Of a DNA stretch of 64,000 nucleotides, positions 49,335 through 60,130 are shown one piece after another (within the stretch, counting starts at the first letter, position 1; each line of letters starts with the position of its first letter). This DNA comes from Cardinalis cardinalis (taxonomy: Eukaryota; Chordata; Aves; Passeriformes; Cardinalidae), in contig JACDOX010000058.1 of assembly GCA_014549065.1 (NCBI GenBank), positions 620,001-684,000 on the forward strand. The letters are read 5' to 3'. Made by a program: the position numbers and the translations under genes. A model generated the notes under the pieces. It searched no databases, was not told the origin of the DNA, and worked only from the letters and a program-made list of their open reading frames with translations.

Positions 49335-52300
49335 CCCAAACTAATTAATTTATGTGTTTAGTCTTTCAAAATATTATTTCAGGCTGAATGAAACAATTTT
49401 CAAATCTCCTAGATTGGACCCAACATTAAATAGCTATAAATAGCATGTTCCCCTGCAAGCACGGCATTTTACAACCAGGCATGCAGGGAAGGGATGCAGA
49501 ATTTAAAGCATCTGAGCCAGGTTTTGTTGTTCCACTGGTTGAAAAGGAGCTGGGGGACCACGATAAACACCTGGGGAAGCTACTGGTGCATGTTAACAAG
49601 TGTTTGTTTTTGAAGGCTTGGTGTTGTTAGAGAAGCAGCATTTGAAGAGGTTGATCTGTAGAAGATGCTTTGTTCTGCTGTCTGGCTCCATGGCTGGGTG
49701 CTTTCCCCAGCATGGGGATCATGATGTGCCCGTAATTGCAGTTAAATGAACATGGCTGGCTCTCAGGCAAATGAAACCTAATTTGTCACAGCTGTCAGAA
49801 TGATCATGTCATGTTTGTTGCCTTCAGGAGCAGTTTTAGGCTGCAAATCCTGTTAAGGTCACAGCTTTTTCTTGTTAAATATTGCACAGCATGTTTGCTG
49901 ACCCTAGGATTTATCTTGGTGGGTTTTTTTAAAGGCAAACACAGAAGTTCTGTCTCTTACATAAGCTGGGGTTGAACTTCTGTGAACCTTAGTCATGTGG
50001 GCTGGAGCTTGTTAATTTGGTGGTCTTCAAGGACTTGAGCATAGCAATAATTTGAGGGTTTGCATAGAGCAGTTGAGAGATTTGCTCATGGATTCGTATG
50101 GCCAAGATTTTGGAAATCATGCTTCAGCTCATCTTTTAAAGAGCAGCCTTCCCAGGACTGAACACACAGTTACACTGCACATCAGCAGCAGCAGGCAAAA
50201 GCAGCACAGCAGCTTTGAATTTTGCATTTGTGCCAGCAGGAGATACAGTAGAATAAATGTTAAAGTCTATTATTAATATCTCAGAAAAACAGTGTAAAGT
50301 GTAGGCTTCTTGAAATCCCCCTTAGTCATAATTTCAGTATTTTTTATCCTTTTGTTTCTAGATTAACAGATTGGATCTAAATTGTATAGAGCAAGTCCTG
50401 TTCTGTAAAACAGACAAATGCTAAAAACTTTTGGATGTCAAGCCTGAGGGAGCAGAGAGTTTTACTGCTCTATTCCTCTTCTAAAAAATGGAAACAAGAT
50501 TTAATATAATTGTTTGGATCCCTAAAATACCTGAGGCTAATTTCTCCTTCCTCTGTGCTGGTGGCTGTAATAGAACTTCAGAGGGAGAGGTGAAGGGTGT
50601 GTGCCTGTAGATTGTTGGAGTGCAAGGCTGGAAAGTGTCAGTGGTGTTCGTGGAGCTGCCCAGAGTGGGAAGAGCTGAGCTTTTAACAGAGAGATCATGC
50701 ACACACATTGNTCTGGATGCAACACTGGCCACCCCTTGTTTTGGTCATTGCTGAGTCTTGGGGACATGGCCACATGTCCCCTTGGGCTGCAGCTGCCCCT
50801 CTGTGTGCACCTGCCCCAGCCTGTGGGGGAGGACACTGGGGCACAGCTGTCTGCATCTGCCATCAGCTGGTGTCCNAGAGGGATGTCTGCAGGGCCATCC
50901 TCCTCCTCCTCCAGTGCCCAGCCCTGGGCTTTCCATCTTCCCAGCTATTCTGGGGCTGGAGAGGGAGAGCAAAGCTGGCTGGGGGAGAACCAGTGCTGTG
51001 TGCAAGGGAGGGGAGCAGGAAAGCAACTGCTGACCCTGGAAAACTTCTGCTCTTGAAATGNGTCTGCCTTCTCCCAGGCTTTCTGCTGTCCTCCCCTCCC
51101 ATGGCAGGAGTGCCACAGCTCACAGGACTTTCCTTCNTTGCTGAGGAGCTTTAAACTGGCTCTGCTGCTGCCTTTGCCTTGTTGTATGTATCATATACTT
51201 GGAAGTGTAGGGATGGAGTGTAGAAGACTAAATGAGNGAAGATGGAGCAGAACCGGTAAAAATAATCTCAGAGAGGTGCCTTGTTAATGAAATTTTGAAA
51301 TCATCAGCAGAAGGTGAACAGCCTCACCCTCACACCTTTATTTTCATATATTTTATCTCCTGTTCCTTTTTCAAAATACAGATTGGCATTCAAGTATCCA
51401 TCCATTCCATGACAAGAACTGCAGTCCCTAATGCTCAATGCTTTAAAAAAAAAGTTTCAATCTTTTGTAATAGTTACATGACAGTTTAGCAGTTAATAGA
51501 AGAAAACCAAAAAGTTATGCATCTGCTTTTGTAGATTGTGAGGACATGACATTGCAAATAAACATTATAAGCTTTAGCTTAATGATTTATTGAAACTCAT
51601 TTTTTCATTTTATTGTAGCTTTCAGTCTCTTACTATGTAGCTGTCTGGTTTCCCCAGAGAACAGAAGACTAGCTCAGAGATANAAATCTCTGTTAATGAT
51701 TTTAAATAGCTATCTATCTGTATATAATACAGTTGTTTTTTTCTTTCGTCCTGGGCATTCAGTCATGGGATTAGGAGAGGATAATCAATAATNCTAAATG
51801 CATAGCAGAGCCACTGTTGGTGCTGAGGGCTCAGAGCTGCTGCAAAATCCCATCACTACCTTGCAGCCTCTCAATGTGAGGCCCCTCTCCCTGCTGAGAT
51901 TTCAGGCAAAAATGGTCTCTCCAAGGCCTGCACTGCCTGCCAGAAGAGATCACTGTTTTCCCAGACAGCTCATGTGAGCTGGTCACCTTGAGTCTCTTGT
52001 AGAGCAAGACAAATGAGGAGCTGAGCTGTAGCTTGTTGGGAACACTCTGGGGTTCCATTAGGTTTTGTTTGTCCTCGGCCAACGAAGGTTGAGTGAGGCT
52101 TGTGCAGATAGAAGAACCTGTTGTGAAATCAGAGACACTATAGGCAACTGTACTAAGGAACATGCAGTGAATGTGAACAGACCCCTGGGCATTGGCCAGG
52201 ACGTTCCTCATCTCCTGTAGTTTGTGTCTGAACCAGCCCTGGAGGGACCCTTTTCATCATGGAAAAAATATGTAAACCTTGGAGCTAACATTTCCATCTA

Positions 52301-54916
52301 TTTGTTTCCCCAGTGATCCCAGGCAAGTTCCTGCATTTGGGATGCAGGACCAGCAAATACCAGGTGTGTTTAAAAGGGCAGGATTATTATGATTTCATAT
52401 ATTTTCTTTTGTTTTATTCACATTAATGATGTATCAGGAAATTTATGATTTAAAAGATGATGTGTGGCTGCAGGGCCATTTAGCTGTACTTTAACTTGGA
52501 GCACACTGGCTGTGATTGAATATTGCTTCATCTTCAAAGCTCTCCAAAGGTTTATGCAAACAAATTTGTTTACTATCCTTTTTGCACTGGAGACATGCTC
52601 CCAGCAGAGAAGGCAGCACCAAAGTTAGTGTTAGATGGAAGTGTCTGCTTGTGAACTGAAGGTGTTAGTATCATTTTAGGTCAAATGATGTGGTGGTATT
52701 GATTCAGATGAGCAATACTGAGGCTTGTGGACCACAGCAAGCAAGCTTGGGCTACTGCCTATGTTGAGCCTTGAAGGCCAGGTTGTACAGCAGGATGTGG
52801 GGTGGTGGTTATGGGACCTCCTTNGAGGGTCACTGTCCCCTGTACTGAATATACAGAGCACCAGAGGCTCATATGGGCNCTCTAAGATGTGAAAATCTTC
52901 TGTAGCCTTGAGATTGAGCCATGGTGATCCTGCCATGCAGAGGAGTCTGGTTGTGGTGACAGATGTGTAGTCATTTTATGTGGAAAACAGGAGGAAGAAC
53001 AGACCTGCCATTGGTGGCTTTATGCTCTGAAGACTTTTCATTCCTCTTTTTCGCTTCCCCTTTTGCTCTATGTTGTNTCCTTTGGTCATTTATCACTGGT
53101 GGTGACAGTCCTGCCCTTCATGGCATCACCTCTGTGGGCTTCTTTGGTGGCCCTTTTGGCACACCTACAAACAGGACTGCCTGGAACAGCCCATGTTCCN
53201 CTCCAAGGAACTGCCTTGTCCAGCAGTGTTTGCAGGCTGGCTGTAACAGCAACACCATTGCTGTAATAGCTCGATTTGTCAGGTTCAGATCACATGTTNC
53301 AAATAAGAAAGAGTCTGTCCTTGGAGGTAAAATTACCCGCTGTTAGTGTTCCTTCCATGGTCATTGAGTAACTCACATGCCTAGTGTGCCTTCTGAGCTG
53401 GTGATAGTACAGCAATCCCAGCCTGGCNAATTGGTTGGCAGCCATACGTGCTCACCAGCTTGTACACACTGCAGGACTTCTCCATTTTTTTCCACCAGTT
53501 TTTGGCTTAACACAAGTGAATTGGGAAGGGCTAGAAGTAAACCGCTGCTGGTGAAACTCCTCATGATGTGCTACTGTGCCAAGTGGACTTCTGTCATTGA
53601 TTTAAAGGCACAGATATCAAATAGGGCACCATTAGGATTCATGGTGCTGTTACAGTGTGAGACCTAATAAATCTTANGTGTGCCTTGTACTCAGTTCAGG
53701 TAGTTATTCTGACCACTGGGATCTATTCTTAGCCCTGCTTTTTTTTCAGGAATTGCTGTTCCTTCATCANATGGGAGCAGACTGTCTGCTGTGTCAGACT
53801 TAATTTTCTCAGCTAGGCACAGATAGAGATGAGAAATGCCTTGGAAAATGAGAGAGAGGGCAAAGTCAGTTTGGAAGTTGGAAAGGGCCAGATCTGATCT
53901 TTTACTTGTGATGTTATTTCTCGAACCACTTTTTACTTTCTGAGTTAATGCCCATTTGCTGTTTTCAGAAAGTCAATAAATACCCCTGGCAAGAAGACCT
54001 GTTCACCTCCTGCTTGATCTGTCCATAGCTCCATATTTAACTCTTGTATGAATCTGCTTGTTGTTTTACATATTGAAGTCTAAGAAATATGAGTACTTAA
54101 ACCATTTACATAAGATAAATTAATGTTTTTCTTAGTTTCTGTCCTTTTGAGTTTGCAGTGGTTGTTTGTACTCTGGGACCTGTGTTCACAAATTAAAATC
54201 CAGGAGTGGGAACATATTANGGGTTACAGGAGGAGCACGTGTTGGAATGGACACTGTTGGTGCTGCTTTTTGTCTGTCACAGTAACAGGTTGTTACTGAC
54301 TTGAAAAAAAGATGTGTAGCTCCTGAGAATGGAGAGAAGTACAAATAAACCAACCCTTCCTACAGAAACTTGTTTGACATGTTCTCTCTTTTCACATGAG
54401 AGGCACCAGATGAGTTTTGCTGCNGTGGCTCAGTTTTATATCAGGAGAACCCAGAAAGGGCTGCACTCCCTGGTGATTCCTGGGCCTCCTCTGACCTGAG
54501 GGTTCATAGTTGTATCTTTTTAACTTCTTCTNATGATCTCTCTATTTTGTTTTGATGCTGATGCAATCCATCTGAGGTGGAAAGAGTGATGCTGAGTTCT
54601 GTGAAAATGGTGGCTGGTGTTTCCTATGGTGGCTTTTTCTAGAAGTGGTTTAGAGGGTAGTGGGGTTAAATCCAGCTGGTACAACAAGAGCTCTTCCATC
54701 TGCTCTGCTCTGGTGTGCAGTTGCACAGTAACAAGCCTGATCAAGCTGGTGGTGTGTTTAAGTTAAGGCACTTGCTGACTCATTAGCAGAAATACAGTGG
54801 TGAGGAAATCCTCTGCCTGCCAACTGACCGTGTACTGTTACAGTCACTGTGGCAACACCGTGTGCTGCCTCTCAGGGATGCCCATGGCCTNCCCTATTTT
54901 ATTTTTCTTTAATGTT

Positions 54917-54932
54917 AAAAAAAAAAAAAAAA
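54917..54932. repeat. A16 homopolymer
   Basis: Sixteen consecutive A followed by TTAAAAAG. The preceding 100 bases do not resemble a known SINE or a processed transcript. Confidence 0.9.
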
Positions 54933-55086
54933 TTAAAAAGCCCTGAAATGGGAAGGAGGAAATGTTGCAAAGCTGATTAAGGCTCNTCAAGGTGGTCTGT
55001 GGAAAGTAGTTTTGGAGTGCAGATCCTCGTTGTTCCGTCCTTCTCTGCCTTTCTTCCATGAGCCGCCCAGAAATTTGGACAAGTCT

Positions 55087-55097
55087 CCCCCCCCCCC
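55087..55097. repeat. C11 homopolymer
   Basis: Eleven consecutive C sit within a pyrimidine-rich stretch (TCTCCC...ACCTCGCC). The length is likely error-prone in the assembly. Confidence 0.85.
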
Positions 55098-56834
55098 ACC
55101 TCGCCATGTTGAACAGACTAAATGTTTCTTCTCAATCACTTCTCCACTGTCTCCTATGCTAATTACTGCTCTGCAGATCTACTCTCTGGACTGATTGCTA
55201 AATTCATCCAGGAGGCTGAGCAGCTCTGATGATCTGCTGTAAACATGACTTATCCGGCAGGCAGTAAAGCTGCTCTCAAGCCCTCCAAGGAGAATTAAGC
55301 CTGTCTGTTGGGCAGCTGGTTTTATCAGTCTGTGTTGCAGATTAAAACATGTTTCAATGTCTTTTCTATCAAATCAGGAAGAAAAAAAAATGTTCTTGTT
55401 ACCAGGTCCCTGGCTGCATGTTAATAGAGAACTAATTGACCAAATGTCAATCACGTGTGCTCCTGGAGGGAAGGACCATCTCCCCTGTGCTGAGCATACA
55501 TAAGCACAACCTGTGCCTGTTCTCAGGCTGATGATGAGTTTTATGTTTTNCCCACTAGAGACAGGAGCTGCTGAGGTTACAGTGTGTCCAGGTTGCCAGG
55601 CCATGGATATATCTGCTCCCATGCTCCTAGGACAGAGGATGTGGCNTAGAGATTGCACTGCTTTTAAAATGGAAAGGTTTAGGGCCTCTCCTAGCCTAGC
55701 TGTCAAACATATGCTTTATTCAGACTTTTTCCCCCTTAAACCTCCATTTGTNATGCCTGTGGCATGCCTCTTTCCAGTAGAAAGCTCCCTAAATCACCAG
55801 TTCAAGTTTTGAAGGCATTTATTCCATCTCAGAATTGGCCATCATCTGGGGGGGAGATGAAATCTCGTAGGTAGAAGAGCCTCACAGCTCTGTACAGGTC
55901 ACAGCTATTTGGGCATTTTGGTTGCTTGTGGTAACTCACCAGGTTTTTCTTGTAGGAGTGTTGAGGGGTTAAAGCACTGAAGGTGATTTTAGTTGAAAGC
56001 AAAGGTTGTGGTGCCTACATACTGCACCTTTACAGTTACTGTGCAAACCAAGGTATAAGATAATAATGGCACATAAGAGACATGGTTCAAGGCCTTCTTA
56101 GAAANAAATACAAGGATTTGGATTTAAGTATAAGCCAAACAGATTGCATCTNTCTTGCTTTTTAGTCGTGAGGTTGATACGTGACTTCACTCTTCACCTG
56201 CTTTTTTTGGCCAGCTTATCTTCTTGCTGTGNGAGATGATTTTTTTTTAATCTTGATTCACTTTCTGTTACAGGGACGATGCTAGTTTTTTACCCCTGTA
56301 AAACAAAATATCTCCCATTCAAATAGGTATAGATGTCTCAGACATAGATCTTCCTGTCATAACTGGTTCTGGAGCCCTTTTGCAATAGTATGTTGCAAAA
56401 CTCTCATTAGGGCTTCCCTGTGTCACAGTAATGTTATGCCCATTAAGCAGTAACCCTGCTTTGACACCTCTGTGAATAGCAGTGCAATGCCTAATAAAAA
56501 TGCAGCTTTACTGGCATGAAAGTGTTTATGTTAATGAAACTATGTTCATACATGCTGGAGCTTACAGTACAGATATTTTCCTTGCAAACCCCTGAGTGAT
56601 ATGCTGATAAGAGTCTTGCTGAGTCTGATCTGGATTAAAAAATATATTCAGTGTGGCTTTAAAATACAACCAGGCTAGGTACTGAGGTAAAAATAAGCCT
56701 TTCCGTAATGCAGAACACTTGGTATAAGAAGTGGAAGAATATTTAATAACAGACTTTGATCAAACTACCTGCTGTGGAACAAAAATGTTTCATTGCTCTC
56801 TGGGAAAGCTTGTAATTTGTTTTTTCCTAGTTGT

Positions 56835-56935
56835 TGCAACTGTACAACCCAAATGAACAGACCACAGCAGTGGAGTTTGAACCCAGGATTTCTGGATCAA
56901 AACCCATGAGCAAATGTTTTGTAAGGTTAAGCACT
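56835..56935 (-). mobile_element. Possible MIR/CORE-SINE relic, antisense
   Basis: GCAGTGGAGTTTGAACCCAG followed by GATTTCTGG and AAACCCATG follows the order of the antisense MIR 3' half (a GTGGCAGAGC-like stretch, TTTGAACCCAGG, a TCTGACTCC-like stretch, then a CCCATG-like stretch). The upstream AACCCAAATGAACAGACC could match the CCCAAGGTCACACAGC part. MIR-type SINEs are ancient and rare but present in birds. The match is by eye and partial. Confidence 0.4.
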
Positions 56936-57403
56936 TACCTATTAGCTTGCAGCCAGTAAGAGATTCCTAAGCCTTATGAAATGGTAAGTAACATTTGGTG
57001 ACCAAAGGTAATTTTCAAGTAAAAACTTGACCTGTGTGCCTAATGGTGCAGGTTTGGAACAGGAGACACTGTGTTTAGTTCAATTCTCAGTAAGCATGTT
57101 CAACANTGGGGTGATGAAAGAAACATGTGCTCTGCCCACTAATTTATATTTGTGTTTTGGTAACCCTGTGGACTGTGAGCAGAAACAGGGGCTGGTCCTG
57201 CAAGCATGAGTGCAACTTGAGTACACTGTGCTGTGCCTGGGCTTGGTGAACTCAAGTGCTGAGGGAAAGTGAAGCAATTCTAGGGGTCCAGAGGCCAGCA
57301 GGGTACAGGCATGCTTCAGGAATTTGCTGTTGCTGACTCAGCTACAGGGAGGAGGCAATGTATGTTTTTCGTTTGCAGAATTGCTTGTCAAGCTGTTGGG
57401 GGA

Positions 57404-57457
57404 AAAGAAACTACTCTGGAGAAGTGGGAAAAAGAAACTACTGTGGACAAGTCGAAA
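57404..57457. repeat. 27-bp imperfect tandem duplication
   Basis: Two adjacent 27-base units (57404-57430 and 57431-57457) both begin AAAGAAACTACT/AAAGAAACTACT. They differ at a few bases (CTGGAGAAGTGGG versus GTGGACAAGTCGA). The period is a multiple of three, so the open frame covering it is not broken, but that frame (57311-57517) has no recognisable product. Confidence 0.75.
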
Positions 57458-59409
57458 AACCTTTGTCAGTCAAGAAGGCAGTTAGAGCTCGCAGATCCTT
57501 TCCTGTATAACTTCTGAAATCCAGGTGTGGTTGAAAGACAGTGAAATTATGTGTTACATATTACAGATAAACTTTTATTCAGTTTCTCCAGCTGTTTCCT
57601 GATACCATAACAGGAGCTGAGGAATGGATCAGGCAGAAGGTGAGGATGGGTAGGTGTTCATACACTGCCACATTGAAGCCATTTTTGGAGATGTGAGAGA
57701 GTTCTTTAAGAGTGTATTTGCAGCAGCTGCAGCAGAAAGTGAAGAATGGTGTGTTGGATGTAGCTGAAGGATAGTGGACAGTCTGAACAAGTGAAGTACC
57801 TGCATCCTGAGATCAGTGAGAAGGAGAGGTCGGGCTCTCTGTTGTAGCTTGCTGGAAGTTTGCAGNTTGTATCCAGGCCCAAGCTCCAGACCTTCTCCCA
57901 GACCCCAGTGCCTGCTCCANGAACAGGCCCATTTCTTGGAGCATCTGGGATTTTCTGTGAGGCATCTCCTTCAATCCAGCACTGACCTGGACTGACCCTG
58001 TGTAGCTTGTGAGGCAAAACAAAATTGTAGCTAGGGGATGATGGCTGTAGTTAGCAGATCCCAAACAAAATTGAAGGCTGTTAAAATGTCTCATTGAATT
58101 ATGGTGCTACAGGAGTGGAGTGACTCATAGTGAAGCTAATCACCTGCTGCTTTGTCTTGGCTGCAAAGAATAGATTCCTAGTTAAAGATTTAAAGGTCAT
58201 AATCCTAGCTGTAGTAGTGTTGCTTTCCTCCTCCAACTCCATTATGCCTGAAGTTACTAGGGGAAATCAAGCAGATACTCTGGAGGTCTGTGTTCTGAAG
58301 ATGAGACTCAGCATGTTTATCTTTCAGGCTTACACTGTGGACCTCTATGCGTTCATTTATGAGAGAGGCCATGCTGAAAAACATTGCANTGGCTCTGCAT
58401 AAATTTCCCCAAAACATCACCAGTATGACATTGANGTTCTGTGCAGACTCTAATTTGAAGTCACAGATATTTGGGAGTTTGTTTTGTTCACAAGGAATTC
58501 CAGGAGTGAAACTGGAGCTCNCGTCTCTATTCCCACAGCTAGGGAAGTTGAGTATTTTCAATTAATAGTGCTTTGTTCATTGGGCAAGAGCATCTTAAAG
58601 GAGACAGTGTTTTCTTGGTCCTGCCTNAAGGGGCTGTAGACCTCTCTAGTGGACTGGAGAAAGAACAGACTTTCTTTCTGCCATTAACTTGTGTATGTGA
58701 GTGAGCAGAGGAACTGTGTCACCTCGATGGAACAATCATTACTGTCCCTGCAGCTGTCCCCAGTTGCAGCAGCCATTGTCAGGAAGGTTCTGTAGAGAGA
58801 GGACCTGGCTCTTTGCCTGGTGGATCTTCCCATACTCTGCTGGAAAAGAGCCTTCCAGGTTGGTGAAGGTGATATACTTTTCNATCAAAATGCTGGTCTG
58901 GCTCTTCTAAGTTATTCATGCTCCTTACCTCCAGTTCACTGCTGTGAGTCACCAGGACAGGTGGTGTCTGCCTTGGTGGCTTTCCTGGAGAAGCATTCAG
59001 ATGGTGGTGGAGGAAAATTTCTAGATAAAATAACAGGAAGCCATGCTAGAACATCTAAACCTCTAGGTCACTTCAAAAGCAGTGAGTGCAATGGATATCA
59101 CCAGCGACATCAGCAGAGTGTTAGCACTCCAATTTAAATATAGATTTTGAAGGAAGTTTATAATATTTTCTGCATATGTATGTTTTATGGCAGGAAGCAT
59201 ATCCTGCTATAAATTACTCTGTTTGAGAGGCTGCATTAAAGACTGTGTGTGATTTAAGCCTGAAAGTTTTTCCTCTTGAAGTGTACTTGGCTGTACTAAA
59301 CTGACAAACCACTGGCATGTTTTAAGCTTGACCATTGCCTTACTTTGGACTGGGCCAGAGAGAGCGTGGTGTCAGGACAACACGTTTCCTATCAGCCGCC
59401 AAGTTCTTG

Positions 59410-60130
59410 TTCTTGTAGAACAGTCTGGACAAGCTGAATCAATGGGCCAAAGCCAGGTATGAGGTTCAACAAGATGAGGTTCTGGGTCTTGTACTTTGGT
59501 CACAACACCTCCCTGCAATCCTACAGGCTTGGGGAAGAGTGGCTGGAAAGCTGCCCAGCAGAAACAGACCTGGGGTTTATGGACCAGGGCAGTGATTGTC
59601 TGTCCCCTTGTACTCAGCACTAGTGAGGCCACACTTCGAGTCCTGTATCCANTTTTGGGCCCCTCACTACAAGGAGAACATTGAAGTGTTGGAACATGTC
59701 CAGAGAAGGGCAGCGGAGCTGAGGAATGGGCTGGAGCACAAGTCCTNAGAGGAGCAGCTGGGGNTGTTTAGTCTGGAGAAAAGGAGGCTCAGGGAGGCTT
59801 CATAGCTCTCTACAACTCACTGAAAGGTGGCTGTAGCCAGGTGGGTTTGGTTTCTTCTCCCAGCAAACAAATGAAAGNACAAGAGGAAATTACCTCAAAC
59901 TGTACCAGGGGAGGTTGAGGTTGGATATCAGGAAGGTTTTCTTCACGGAAAGATTGATTAAGCATTGGTACAGGCTGCTCGGGAAGATGGAGGAGTTTGC
60001 ACCCCTGGAAGTTTTCAAGAAATTACTGGACATGCCATTTAGTGCTATGGTTTAGTTGACAAGTTGGTGTTTTATCAAAGGTTGGACTTGATGCTNTTGG
60101 GGGTCTTTTCCAACCTAAGATTCTCTGATA
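59410..60130 (+). mobile_element. CR1 LINE, 5'-truncated, sense
   Basis: This is a second CR1 3' end, closer to the avian consensus than the copy near 24 kb. Recognisable blocks in order are GACAAGCTGAATCAATGGGCC near 59428, GGGGAAGAGTGGCTGGAAAG, then the RT C-terminus LVRPHFESC, FWAPHYKENIEVLEHVQRRA and GLEHKS (59620-59750), FSLEKRRLRE near 59770, and a 3' UTR with GGTTGGACTTGATG and GGTCTTTTCCAACCTAAG. It ends in a CR1-like ATTCTCTG at 60120-60127. It is in the MTSS1 sense orientation. In-frame stops, N bases and loss of the endonuclease and most of the RT make it inactive. The 5' edge is approximate and may lie up to some tens of bases further upstream. Confidence 0.93.

Larger units (their letters stand above)
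46224..54916 (+). other. MTSS1: MTSS1 intron 3, 46.2-54.9 kb
   Basis: Unique-looking intron sequence. It contains an adjoining TTTTTTAG/GTAATA at 46280-46291, a CpG-dense patch at 48761-48850, an A16 run at 49319-49334, an exact MEF2-type match at 49434-49443, and a G+C-richer block at about 50560-51160 with overlapping short frames on both strands. No gene product or transposon was recognised. Confidence 0.75.
54933..59409 (+). other. MTSS1: MTSS1 intron 3, 54.9-59.4 kb
   Basis: Intron sequence with a C11 run at 55087-55097, a possible SINE relic near 56.9 kb and a 27-bp tandem duplication at 57404-57457. No gene is recognised. Several frames of about 90-120 codons overlap on opposite strands and carry N bases. 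Confidence 0.75.

Noticed and set aside
50537..51154. Cluster of six overlapping frames of 83-148 codons on both strands
   Set aside because: Frames open on both strands in a G+C-rich patch are expected by chance. They are interrupted by N bases and show no family resemblance.
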